64,000 nt of DNA from assembly GCF_019649055.1 (NCBI RefSeq), contig NW_026570263.1, forward strand, positions 1-64,000, in the 5' to 3' direction. Below the pieces are notes generated by a model. The model was given only the letters and a program-made list of their open reading frames with translations, ran no database searches and was not told the origin of the DNA. Origin of the DNA: Paramacrobiotus metropolitanus. Taxonomy: Eukaryota > Tardigrada > Eutardigrada > Parachela > Macrobiotidae. The translations under genes were made by a program, and so were the position numbers. Within the stretch, counting starts at the first letter, position 1; the number at the start of each line of letters is the position of its first letter. This document shows, piece after piece, positions 32,728 through 43,800 of the stretch.

Positions 32728-33070
32728 CAATGCGCATCGGAAAACCTGGCAATGACCTGCTGACAACTGGCTTAACATACATTAATACCGGCCAATTAAT
32801 GCTCGAAGCAGAATCAGCGAATCTAGAAATGCTAAAAACATGCAGCGAGCGGCGCAGTGAAAAATATCGAACAATTGAGCAAAAAAAACATTGCTCTCTA
32901 ATCTCTTTAGGCCGCAATACACATCGGAAAAACTGCCTATGACCTGCTGACAGCTGGCGTAAAATTAATACCGGCGTATCAATGCCCGAAGCAGATCAGC
33001 GGATCTAAAAATGCTAGAAACATTGCACATGCAGGGAGCAGCGCATCTAAAAATATCGAACAATTGTGCA
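32728..33070. repeat. Direct duplication of about 185 bp
   Basis: 32728-32890 and 32914-33070 are diverged direct copies. Both carry the series 'CATCGGAAAA', 'ATGACCTGCTGACA.CTGGC', 'TTAATACCGG', 'AATGC.CGAAGCAGA', 'AAATATCGAACAATTG'. It ends about 100 bases before the start codon of CUB gene B, so it lies in that gene's promoter or 5' UTR. Confidence 0.75.
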
Positions 33071-33173
33071 AGTTTCAGACTCGCTTGTCTAGCAAATTCT
33101 CTCACACGGACACCGTACATGCTTCATTTTTCACCTTATTTTATTAACGAAAACCGGAACGCAGCTTTACAGG

Positions 33174-36100
33174 ATGCATTTGCGCAGGCAGAAATCTCTG
33201 TTGCCATACACCTTAAATCTGTATTTTATCCTACAAATTTTCTTAGGTTTTGTATTAATACATAAGATGTCTTGCCAGACTCTGGATCTTCCCCTAGGAC
33301 GGTTTATTTGGCTTAATCAAGCGACCATCCCGTCTCCAGTTTCCACCCCAACCAGTGCTCCTGCAAGCCAGGTAGAGAACCCCGCCCTGACCAGGAAACT
33401 GGTCGACAACGGCAGCCCCTCCGACGTGGCGTTCGAGGCGGCGTGTGCCGGAATGACCAGCAAGGCAGCCCTGCGTTGCCCGTGCAGCGGCGTTGGCCAA
33501 CGCTGTGCCGACCCGGTTTCGGTCTGCAGTGCCACCAAGAAATGCATTTGCGACAGTGCCCTCGGCTTTTCCGATTCTACTGGAACCAAGTGTGTCCGTT
33601 ACACGACTTGTAAGTATACTGACTGTATACATAAAGTCCATTTCACGACTGTAATCTCATTCGCGTTTCGTATCATAAAGGAATGTCGTTTGGAGTGAAA
33701 GGAGCTATTTTTAGTTCGTCTCTACAGTATTATACTCGTAATTATTGATTTACTGGCCCTCCCTTTAATTTAGAGTGAGAATATTGTACAGATAGTCCGT
33801 TTGGCTGCTAAATTTGCTCTTATGACACAACTGCACTGAAAACTAAAAAATCTGTAGGAATTCACCTTAACTTCACGTGCATCACAGTGGCTTGATGCAT
33901 GCCGGTTTAATCAGCAAGAGAGTAACGACAAGTGGTATCTGGTAAAAGAAGTTATTCACGTATTCGTATACGGAAAACGGACAGTTTTGTGCAGCAGTGA
34001 GCAGCTCACTGTGAGATAGGAAATCATGTGTGAAGTTCCAGTGGGAAATCGGAAGTTGATCGAACCCACCGAACATGTGCTAATGGTAGAAATGCGCAAA
34101 CCCTGCACAATCCTTGTCACCCAGCGGCTTCCAAATAGTTTTCAAGTCAGAATAGCCTATTTCGTAAAGTACATTTTCCGGCTTCCCTTGAAATTCAAAT
34201 ATGATTTCTTTCTCCCGGCTAGTCGAAAATGCACTCCGCCAGTCGGCCAGATTATCGAAGTCGAATTCCAGGTTATCGAGATAGTTTATTTTGATAAGTC
34301 ACAACGCACTTTGACTTTTTTGATAAACCTTCATGCTTCCCCACCTTACAAAAAATTAAAAAATCTTTATTGTCAAAATTGTAATATTTGACAACATGAT
34401 AATTCAGATGTTGTCCGGCAGAGTCGTTCTAGGTCACCTACGAATAATTCTCTTGTGGTTGGTTGCCATTTTCGACCGTCATTAGAGTGATTAGACCGCG
34501 TGGTGTTTATGCACTTCCACCATTGGCCACTGTTGAGCAAGTTCGATCGGCTTCCAGCTCCACAAGTGCTTCGCCGACTCGGTAGTACAGTAACCGATTG
34601 CTTGCAGTAGCTCCAGTGACATATCCTCCTTGTCCATCAGTTACCTGTCCAGCTTGCACATGCCCCGCCACAATTGGTCCCACGACTGCAAGCACAGCCT
34701 GCCCGACGATCACATGTCCGACCGCCACAACAACAGCCTGTCCGACGTTGTCTACCACACCCACCACGACGAGTAAGACATCGAACGGCTTCCACAATTA
34801 ATGATATGTATTTTGGTTGTTTTTTAATGCTTATTTTTTTCAACTTTTAAGTAGGACAGGAGCGCTTGCGGTTATTCGAAATTAAGTACTGTACGTAGCA
34901 CCGTAGTACCTTTGGGTACTGTAGTGTTGCTTCGCATGAAGCTTTCTGTATGAAACCGGCTGTAATTTTTCAATAATTAATTCTGCTTTCTAACGCAATG
35001 ACTCCTGACATAGGATTGTATTTTCAGAAAAGTTGAGTTTTGCCGCATTCAGTTACACCTAAAAAAAAACCTCTGATGTGTCGTTATAGCGACTACTACG
35101 ACCCCTACTACGACGACGACAGCTGCAACAGTTCAGGATCAAAGATGCGAAACTAATGGAATATACCAAAACGGATTTATTTCTCCGCAAGAGCTAGCTG
35201 GAATGGGTAAGTGTTTTACATACCCCTGTCTCCTTACTGTTCACTTCTGTAGTACGTAGTGCGCATCTTCGCCTCAGTTTTTAGTAACTTACACAAAAAC
35301 TTGTAAAAACTAATCATACCGTGGATGTGTGTCGACGGAAAAAAGACCGGCAACACCCATTTGTCGATCCGACCGTCATTCGACTTGATTTCGTCGACCA
35401 TCACTACACCGAGCAGGTCGCCCCGGCAGGAAGTCAAGCAAGCGTTTTGATAGGCCGTCTTATCTGTAGTTGTCTTAGGTTTCTTAGATTTCTAAGTTTC
35501 TTAGGATTCTAAGGATTTTTTAGTTTTCGTGATTTTCTTAGCCGTCGCCCTTGTAAGGTCGACATTATGCGGTCAACGTTGTGCGGTCAACCATGGGACG
35601 GTCGGCTTTGCGTTGGCCGATATGATGCGGGTGAGGCGCCGCATTGGCCGCAATAAAGTAACCGTCTACAGGCTTCTGACAATTCGGGCAGTTGTGCGGC
35701 TCGCAAATCTTGACGGCGACGCTAAGCTAGCCTTGCGGAGATTTTCAGTGTGTCGTTGTCGAGAATGTTACCAATGTGAACAGAATCGTTCAACAGATGG
35801 TAACGCGCTGAGCTAGATACGAGCTTCTGATCTTGATTGAACCAGGAGACGCGCAATACTAGATGTCGCCCCGGAAGACTTCCCACAAGAAAGACGGAGG
35901 CACACTGCATAAGGGAAAATCACATCCTTTTTGTGAATTGCGGAACGCCGTTACGGCCCTACGGGCAGTTGAGTTTGGCGGGCATTAATTTTGTCTTCCA
36001 CAAGTCCAAAGCTCAAACCACAGTATATATACGGCCGCCAGTTTTAACTAGCAAGCACACTAGTGTAGGGCGGAGTAAATCGAAGCCAGAATGGCTGGAA

Positions 36101-39100
36101 GTGTCAGTTAACCCGATGTCGCCTGTGCTAACCGGGAGACATACTGACCGCCAGCTGGGATACTAGTACAGGAAAGGGTAATGGGTGTCGTATCATGTGT
36201 GCGAAACTGTCGCATTATCGCATGCGTCTGGGGCTAAAAGCAGAAAGCCGGAGCGGAGAAAAGTGTGTCCGGAAGCGTGTCAGAATTTCCAGGGTGTAAC
36301 AACATGACATTGTGTTTGGCATTGCGGAATGCATAGTTCAACAAAACCGTCTGCCTGCCACAACACCATTTTAAGACGCGTATGGTTGTCAGGTTACATG
36401 CGTGTACAGTGTATTGATATTTCCGAATCATTTCGACTACACGCGTGGGACCCGCGCTGAAATTCGGATTAACAGGAAAATTCATCGAACTGTGCATTAT
36501 AGGCCGAAGCGCAACTGTTATTAGGGTTGAAAATTCCTGTTTTTTTATGTTTCTTTACGTTTCCTTACGTTTTTTAGGTTTTTCAAATGTTTTTATTTTA
36601 CGTTTTCTTATGCTTGGTAAACATAAAAATACACTAGGGAAGTGCACCGCTTTTGGCTAGCACTATTAGACCGAAGCGAAGCCGGAAACTGAACTTTGTA
36701 CAAAAATATTTACCCTAGGTTATCGTTATGTTGATTAGGCATTTATTTCGTAATAAAAGTCAGGAAAGGGCTATTCCCACCACCTTGACACCATGTTTGA
36801 CTAACATCACCACCTTTCACCCCGTTTTGGCTATTCGCTCCACCTTTTTTAATATTTTTCACACCACCTTTAGCTATTCTCATCACCTTGCGGCTGTACT
36901 GCATTCGGCAATTGCCATCTGTTTTCGCTCCATGTTTTCACGCATGAAAAGCCAGCATGAATAAGCATGAATACATAAGAAAGCAGCGGAAAAAATAAGA
37001 TTAAAGCATGAGAATGAAACATAAGAAACATAAAAAAGCATCAGAAAATATAAAAAAACGTTAAAAAAATAAATGACCCTGCATCGCCCCGTTCACATCA
37101 AGATCCCGCGACACGGCGGCATTTTCAGATTACATAATATTGAGTTAACTGGTAAGATTAGAACTGAACGCAAGGGAACGAATGCAGCGGAATAAAATAT
37201 GTTCAGTATCACTATAAATGTTCATTCCAGCTTGTGGAGGATGCATTTTTCCGGATTCGACCGGAAAGCCTTTATCATATCCAACCAATCCACAGTACGG
37301 CGCCAATTGCCTTTGGAGCATCGTTGTGCCTCCTGGAAAAAACATCCGGGTTAGAAATAATACAAAAACCTACAGATACTTTGATTCTTTCGCCCTGATT
37401 TCAAGGTTCACGAGTGCTAAAAACCAAGTATTTCTGTTTAGGTAGTACCGGGCACCTTTAATTTAATGGTAAGTGTCTAAATTTAACCGTCTGCGCTGCT
37501 GCAACGTCAAACCCCAGCCGGATCAACGACAGCAAGTATAGGGATTCCTTGCCCAAGCCATTGACAGCCCCTTTTATGATGTATGGTCCCCCCTTTTATT
37601 ATAATGGTCCATGCTGTGGATCGTAGTGTGGTGCTAACGTGTCGAGCGTGCTTACGACAGCAGGTCAGCTGGACCGCAAAGTATGGCAGATGCTCGTAGA
37701 CAGTCACCAAACAGATTGGTCGGCGCGACAAAAACTTGCGCTGAGTATTCAACGAAGTGCAGTCTGTACAGACGGTTGGTGTTGCGATGGTGACTTGCGT
37801 ACGGACGCATCCTTCGTCCCGTACCTATGCTTGGAGCTCTGACATCATCTGGACATCAGAACGAGTTCCTGTGAGTACCGCACTGGCTCCATTGACCTAT
37901 TGGAACAACAGAATTCAATAGGGTCGGGTGCTTTCTTTGTCTAGTGACTCCGGACAGGTGGTTAAAGCATCCGTACGATAGAAATCTGTCCAGTGTGTTA
38001 ACGGGTCCAGTTTTGAGGAGACGATCGTGACGAGGGTTGAGAAACTTTATGTTAAAAAGCACTTGCCGTGTAATACGGTGACCTCGCTTCCTCCATGACC
38101 TTTATAGCCTTCGTTCTTCCTTCCCGGTTAATGCCTGGTGATATTTAGCGTAACGGATAGGTAAGTGTATACGTGTATATATTCCTAGTGTATTTCTTGT
38201 TTTTGCAGCAGGGATTGCTGGTTCCGTACTCGTAGTTAGGTTTAGGCCATCAGATTTCCATTAACTGTATTCCTTATCAGTTGAGATAGAGAGTGCTCTT
38301 ATAGATCGTGTAGTGATCGGTACGTGGATGTAGCAACATATTCTATTGTGCAAGGTTTCTCGTTCACGACAACTGGGAACACGACTAAAATCGTTATTCA
38401 TGATCTTATAATGCGTATCCAGTTTTCCCAGGAGCGCCTTCGCATTTCCTCGGACTACCGGTGGTCTAAAGCCCTGTCTCATGAAGGCCGCAGGTCAGTG
38501 TTCCCAAGTGACTTCACGAATCTTCCGGAAAACGAAACGGATCAGCCCAGCAAAGGCCGTTCCGAAATTCCCAAGCGCTTCAACTGCCAGAGGGTGGAGC
38601 TGGTATCCCAAATACTCGATAAAAGCCTACTTTCGGCGTTTCCTAACTTTGCCAACTGAGCTACACCTCTGGATTTCATTGAGCCGGCGTATATGTGAGA
38701 CTCGGCCACAGTATCCCAACATGTTTCATCCAGACTACTGCCCTGCCATCGCGCAGAGGAATTAATATCATACCATCCGGTTTTCCTGTCGTTTTCTAAT
38801 AGTCAATGAGAAACTCTCATTTTTCAATAACAAACTGTTCCGCAGTAGCTGGCCCTTACTGCACTGGCATTCTGTTAATCAATATCCACACGGCAGTTAT
38901 GGTAAATCTTAAGTAATTTTGGCATGCACCAGCCGCGGCAAATGGATGCAACGCTTTAACAGTGTTGCGTGAAGCGTCGAGGTGTAAAGACTGGCGTAAC
39001 CCACAAACTTTGAATTTACATATCTTCAATTTGCAATCGGCTTATACTGACTACTAATGCATTAGTATTCCATATAAGACGTACATATGTACGTGCTTTA

Positions 39101-39647
39101 TAAAGTGATTTTCTTGTATGGAAAATATTTCTTTACGTGCAATGTCAGATCATAAGAACGAATTCGAAGTCCGCCCCTGGATCTATTTATGGGGCGCTTG
39201 CACGAATGGAATAGAAAGATCATGAAGCCACAATGTTTCAGGCGGGATTTGATGCCGTCATTCTCAACGGAGTGTTGTACAACGTCGGCAGCCCCTTTCC
39301 TGCCGGAGGTGTCAATGTAATGGCTAGTGTCACGGTAAGAAACGTAGCAGCCAATGTATATGGAAGTTACTGCTGGCCTAAACGCTGCTTAGACTGCATT
39401 CGATGAATCTGGAGCAGAAGCTCTGCGGTAGGAGATACTAAGTGTGCAGTGTGCTGCATGTTTTGATATAGGTAACACGTTTAATACTTGTGACTGCAGA
39501 TTCGTAGGCTTCAGATGTTTATAACATTTCATACTATTTTCGGTATTTCCAATGTTATTTATTAACACTTCGGTTTTGCAGGCAATATATTTCCGTGCCA
39601 ATATAGCCACCTCATCCACTGCCTCCTTCACGGTTTATTCTTTCTAG
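33174..39647 (+). CDS. Secreted EB-like / Cys-Pro-Thr-rich / CUB protein, copy B
   Basis: Seven exons: 33174-33609, 34608-34772, 35090-35206, 37231-37349, 37442-37468, 39242-39334 and 39582-39647. All phases match copy A and close to 340 residues plus stop. The signal peptide core is LYFILQIFLGFVL. The EB-like module (ALRCPCSGVGQRC, VCSATKKCICDSALG) is the best conserved part. Exon 2 is 165 nt in both copies and encodes a Cys-Pro-Thr spacer. Exon 3 is Thr-rich and ends RCETNGIYQNGF. The CUB-like part reads CGGCIFP, SYPTNPQYGANCLWSIVVPPG, NGVLYNVGSPFPAG and ASFTVYSF. Exon 5 is again a 27-nt microexon (VVPGTFNLM). The CUB is shorter than usual and the middle cysteine pair looks incomplete. Introns 4 and 6 are long (about 1.9 and 1.8 kb). 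Function unknown; probably extracellular. Confidence 0.82.
33610..34607. other. Intron 1 of CUB gene B
   Basis: A 121-codon plus-strand frame at 34026-34391 lies here. It has no signal peptide or domain I recognise and no sign of splicing to the gene, so it was not called. Confidence 0.45.
35207..37230. other. Intron 4 of CUB gene B
   Basis: Two kilobases without a supported gene. Low-complexity CTTAGGTTTCTTAGATTTCT-type sequence at 35467-35540 and TTTCTTTACGTTT-type runs at 36536-36615 recur, partly inverted, near 37010-37070. Confidence 0.45.
38470..38765 (-). mobile_element. Possible LINE remnant in intron 6 of CUB gene B
   Basis: The minus-strand translation contains 'EYLGYQLHPLAVEALGNFGTAFAGLIRF', broken into pieces by frame changes; EYLGYQL and FGTAFAGL resemble the post-catalytic part of LINE reverse transcriptases (compare RYLGVEI and FGIAM in the fragment at 28939-29580). 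The match is short and decayed. Confidence 0.35.
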
Positions 39648-39721
39648 CAAGATTACTTGCAGTTCTCAGTTTCGTTGAGTTTGTGGTTTTCTTTTGCTTC
39701 AGCAGGTTGCTGCGGCGGTAT

Positions 39722-39771
39722 CGGTGTACTTGGTACATAATGATTGTCATGTATACGTACCAAGTACACCG
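39722..39771. other. 15-bp perfect hairpin downstream of CUB gene B
   Basis: CGGTGTACTTGGTAC at 39722-39736 and its exact complement at 39757-39771 surround a 20-base loop, starting 75 bases after the stop codon. It could form in the 3' UTR or be a small palindromic insertion. Confidence 0.75.
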
Positions 39772-39916
39772 GTACATTACTTGGTATTTAATGTATTCTG
39801 CACATCCAAGGTTCTAAACCTTAACAGTTAGAAAGAGCGTGTTATTATGCTGTTTGGCTCCCAGACTGATTCGTATTAAAATTTTCAGACTGTCACAGGA
39901 CCAAAACTACAAATTA

Positions 39917-39922
39917 AATAAA
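39917..39922 (+). promoter_or_regulatory. Possible polyadenylation signal of CUB gene B
   Basis: AATAAA lies 270 bases after the stop codon and is followed by an A-rich run. The A-run is genomic, so it could also be a retroposon tail. Confidence 0.35.
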
Positions 39923-40270
39923 CTTAAAAAAAAACAAAACAAAAAAATCTGGTACGCCACCGTCTTACATATTTATTTTCTTTAGGTAAAACCGTGAGGT
40001 TTTCACTGTACAAATTTTTTTTTTATTTTTACCTATCCTACACTATGCAGTCAAAGTTGCGCTCGCTCAGTTTCCATTCAGAATTTTCTGTGCGGTGTTC
40101 GTTCGTTCGTCTGCGGTGTTGGTCCTCCTCAAACCCGAAATACGTCCTCAAAACAGCATAGCCGTTGTAGGCAACGTAACCGTTGTGTGCTGTCTGATAG
40201 GCTGATAGCCACTTTGTGCCCGTTTTAATATCAACGGCGGGTCCGCTCCAACTCAGCGCTTCTTTGTACC

Positions 40271-40787
40271 CATGGACTTCGTAAGGATATTAGCAATTTC
40301 AGTTTACGAACCAAAGTTTTTTTTCTTACGCAAACGGATTGCAGAATCAGAAGAGATAGCGCTGATTCCGAATCTGAAGTCGGAAAAATGTTTGGACCAC
40401 CACCGAGGGCGGTCAGGCAAAAATTCGGTTATTCGAATTTCAGTGCGTTGTTTATGGGCACACCGAAATTTCGATCGAAACCCCTCGGGGACGGTCTAAA
40501 TTGGTTTTCTGACTTCAGATTCGGAATCAGCGCTATCGATTCTCTTAGAAACAGTGTTCAAAATGCCAAAAATAATTTTTTTAGTTATGACTCCATTGCT
40601 ACCACCCATGGTAATTGTAGGGCGCTAGGGGACCGGCAGTCAGAATTTCGCTTTGACCTTTTCCGGTTTTGAAAAGTCACTTCTAGATCAGAAAAATTCG
40701 CTGATTTGGATTCTGCAATCCGTTTGCGTAAGAAATAAAAACTTTGGCCCGTAAACTGAAATTGCTAATATCCTTACGAAGTCCATG
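40271..40787. mobile_element. 517-bp MITE with 8-bp target duplication (hAT-like)
   Basis: The ends are inverted repeats of about 78 bp: the left arm (40271-40348) starts CATGGACTTCGTAAGG and the right arm ends CCTTACGAAGTCCATG, with only a few differences. TTTGTACC occurs immediately outside both ends (40263-40270 and 40788-40795), an 8-bp target-site duplication. An inner 33-bp inverted pair (40355-40387 and 40505-40537, one mismatch) adds a second fold. Eight-bp duplications with CA...TG ends suggest the hAT superfamily, but no transposase is encoded, so the family is inferred. High arm identity suggests recent insertion. Confidence 0.88.
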
Positions 40788-41053
40788 TTTGTACCACCTG
40801 CAAACAAAAACCGCCGTGCACTTTCGTTCATTTAAAACCAATCGAATTTCAGTTAATATAATTCATTGCTGCTGTGGTAATCAGCGCTGCGATCAGCTCT
40901 ACCACAGAAATGCATTCATATTCCGCTCAACTGTTGATGTCGGCTCGCGCTTCGCAGTACTACTATAAGTTCCATTTTTTTTAAACATAAAATTTGTTTA
41001 TTGCCAAATTGTACAAGCTAAACGCCATTTACAGATGAACTTAAAACCCCAAT

Positions 41054-41668
41054 TTAGAACAAGTAGAATATTTCTTCTAGCTCTCTAGAACAAGCAACCC
41101 TTCCCAGAACAGAAGCAGCGTTCCCACGCTGAATTTCCACACTTATACGTTGCCACAAAAATTCGGTAGCGCGCGTTTCTCCTGTATGCTCTTTGATGCG
41201 CCGGCCAACTTCACTGATGAACTGTCTGGTACTGCCGCCACAACTTCCCATAGTTTCGAGAGCGACTGGTTCGAAAAAGTATCGATCAGTGAGTTCTGAG
41301 TATAGACCTCTCTTTCGTGTTTCCGCGTCATCTGCTGCAGATCCTGCTGATTCTGATGAACCGGCTACGTACGAAGTAGCGAACGTGTCACATACCGTCA
41401 CATCCCAGATCAGAGGGAGACCATTTTTCCAGGGAAAGAGAGATAAGCCATCTGGCCGTTTCCCATCCAATCTGCTCAGTCCAGCCGGTTCCAAGATTGT
41501 CGGCACTTTTGTTGACCCCAAACTACGTTGGATCACACTATTCAGACTGGCATGCCGCCTGTGTCTTCCCTGGCTTCTTGAGCACGACAAACCATGTAAA
41601 CCGCAGGCATCAACAGTGTCCCTGCAACGACATTTATGCTCCTTACAGATTGGCGTCCCCATCCGCAA
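41054..41668 (-). pseudogene. LINE restriction-like endonuclease domain
   Basis: An open frame of 204 codons with C and H residues (CKEHKCRC ... CGLHGLSC) followed by GRHRRH, then the endonuclease motif KRPDGLSLFPW, WDVTVCDTFA and a KRGLY/PVALETMG block. It begins only after a frame break relative to the reverse transcriptase. The same C-terminal segment (IQRGNAASVLG) occurs in the fragment at 22435-23130. Confidence 0.8.
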
Positions 41669-41854
41669 AGCAACAGCGAGTCAGCATATCCGACCACAAG
41701 CGTTGGTTGCTCCGATCTTCCAGCGCAGGTGCACACTTTCCTGTACATTCTTCCCAATAAAACTCGACGTCAGACCGATCGTTGGGGCAATCTTCGGACA
41801 CTATTGTGCGTCCGTAGAATAGAGGGAGGAGAGATAGGCCGGCATTGCGATTTC

Positions 41855-43123
41855 TTAGGCTCTGGGCAGTCCTAAGCCTCCCGATTTGACCGGTAGAGAA
41901 GCTTGCACGTAAGCGCAGTCGTCCATCTTGACATTCGTAATCTCTTCAGCTTTTGACTTTATAGCGTGGTCGAACTCCTTGAGCTTCTCAGGATATTTAT
42001 TGCAAGGGGCCGCTCTTAGTGTATACATAAGCCGCGGTAGCGACAGGCTATTTCTCAGAAGAAATAACGCCTGCTGTGCCGGCAAGACGCTCAGTGAGTC
42101 GGTCAGCTTTCTGATTTGATCAATCTTGCCGTCCAAGCAGCGGCCGATTGACCAGTCCGTAAGAGGAACTCCAAGCAGTTCCAGCGTCTCTGGGGTAATC
42201 CTTTGAATTCCAGGTACGACTGCGGCTAATCGGTCGTAGATGGCTTGTTGCTCCGCTTTAGATCCACCATAAACGTACAACTCACACTTAGCGAAGTTAA
42301 GGTCCAAACCAAGTTTTGGCGCGTCATTACAAACTCCTATAAAATCCTCCAAAACCACTTCTGGATTTCCACCTGCAGTCCCGTCGTCCAGATACCAGGC
42401 GTTGAGATCGCACTGCACCCTCTTTGACAGCTTGATGGAGGCGAGGCAAAACAGCACCGGTCCAAGAGGATCACCCTGCTGTACTCCGTGGACAGACGGC
42501 ATCGTCGTATTGCCGCAAAATAATGTAGAAGAATTTCTGTAGCACTGAGAAATAAAGTAAAAATACTGCGGTAATTTATCAGCCGCTTCTTCCAAAACGA
42601 TATCGCGGCGAATAGTGTTGAACGCATTTCGAAAATCAAGCTTCAACAAAACGGTGGGGCTGGCTGGGTGAGCTCGTAAAAACTTTCGGGTTGCATGCAC
42701 CGCTGCTTCTGCTCCGCCCGGCGTTCCATAGCCCAACTGAACAGGGCGAAGTATACCGCCCATTTCTGACTGCACGAGTCTTCTAATAAGCTTTCCGCAA
42801 AGACGTCTGATGGTGCACCCAACCGCTATAGGCCGTATTCCCCCCGTTTTCTTTTTTAATGGGATCAGCGTGGCTTTAAATAGAACCGAGCGAATGCTGT
42901 CGGGGATGGGTTTGACGAAGATGTGATTCACTACCTTGGTAAGCGCTGTCAGCATTAGCTCACCACATTCTCCAGACACTTTAATAAGTTCCTTCAAGTG
43001 TTGCGCCCGTAGGCCATCGGGTCCGGCTGAAGAGCCAGCAGGGAAAGCTTTAACCGCAGCATGGACTTCTTCTGATGAGAATTCTAAGGGGGCACCCACA
43101 GTAGGAGCAGAAGGGAAGTTCAA
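41855..43123 (-). pseudogene. LINE reverse transcriptase domain
   Basis: 422 codons with the main RT motifs: SSAGPDGLRAQHL (about 31-43), IRPIAVG, LKLDFRNAFNTI with the first catalytic Asp at about 163, GVQQGDPLGPVLF at 213-225, and YLDDG at 244-248 for the paired Asp residues. The third position of the YxDD box is Leu where most LINEs have Ala. A TAA ends the frame just before the sequence continues in frame (EIAMPAYLSS), so this stop is premature. Catalytic residues survive, but the element as a whole cannot make a full polyprotein. Confidence 0.85.
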
Positions 43124-43800
43124 ATCAGCAGGGTGATCAGCGTGTTTTTCTTTGAGAGCAGCAGGACTTCATTCGTTCCCGCTGCAACAGCATCGTCTGA
43201 TGTTTAAACTTTAACGGCGCCACTTATATCCCCATCTTGTAACTTTGCATTTACGGCTTTCCTCGGTGCTTCGTCGCTGGACCTTTTCTTTTTCGTTTTC
43301 TTCACCTTAGTGGTCACGCTGGTGCCTTGTAAATTGGCTTTAACGGACGCAGCCACGACCAGACTTTGACGGGGGAGTGTGTAGATTGTCGAGAGCGAAC
43401 AAAAGTAATTTACTCCATGCGTCTTCGTCATTCTTCTCAGCACATCCATCCATTATTAAATTTTTGCGTAAAGCTTCAGCACAGGCGCGTCTAGCTCCGG
43501 TGGGCACATGACGAAGAACGGCATGGAGTTTTCTTGACTCAATTATGCGGTTTGGAGGCTGGTGCTAGCTGCGGGTTGTGCGGGGTTAGAATCTGCTGAA
43601 GGTCCCTGACGGAGAGCTTTAACACGGGCCTTCTTGCATACCAATGAATCGCGGTGCATAGATAGTCCATGGGCAGTTTTGACAACTGTTCCACATAGGT
43701 CGCATTTGAACTTTATGTTGATAGTAGCTCCCTAAAAACAGCTGCGAAAGCCAGACAGGGAACCAACAGAACCGAGAGAGAACGCATAAGCAGTCCAGTT

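Larger units (their letters stand above)
40975..43800 (-). mobile_element. Inactivated LINE with zinc finger, reverse transcriptase and restriction-like endonuclease
   Basis: Reading on the minus strand: a C2HC zinc finger (FKCDLCG ... HGLSMHRDSLVC) near 43640-43705; a pre-RT segment with KLQDGDISGAVKV (43204-43449); reverse transcriptase at 43123-41855; an RT-endonuclease linker; and the endonuclease at 41668-41054. The frame changes at least three times and two in-frame stops follow the RT, so the element is dead. The 3' end has AATAAA (minus strand) near 41000 and an 8-base A tail at 40982-40975. This single-ORF layout with a C-terminal PD-(D/E)xK-like endonuclease matches the R2/NeSL/CRE-type early-branching LINEs; the exact clade was not determined. 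Confidence 0.85.

Noticed and set aside
34026-34391. 121-codon plus-strand frame in intron 1 of CUB gene B
   Set aside because: No domain or signal peptide, and it does not join in phase to the surrounding exons. It may be a decayed mobile-element piece, but nothing identifies it.
35234-35437. Minus-strand frame containing GDLLGVVMVDEIKSNDG, considered as a Pao/BEL retrotransposon tail
   Set aside because: The resemblance is to a handful of residues only; no integrase, RT or LTR is nearby.
41193-41822. 209-codon plus-strand frame
   Set aside because: Antisense of the LINE endonuclease region.
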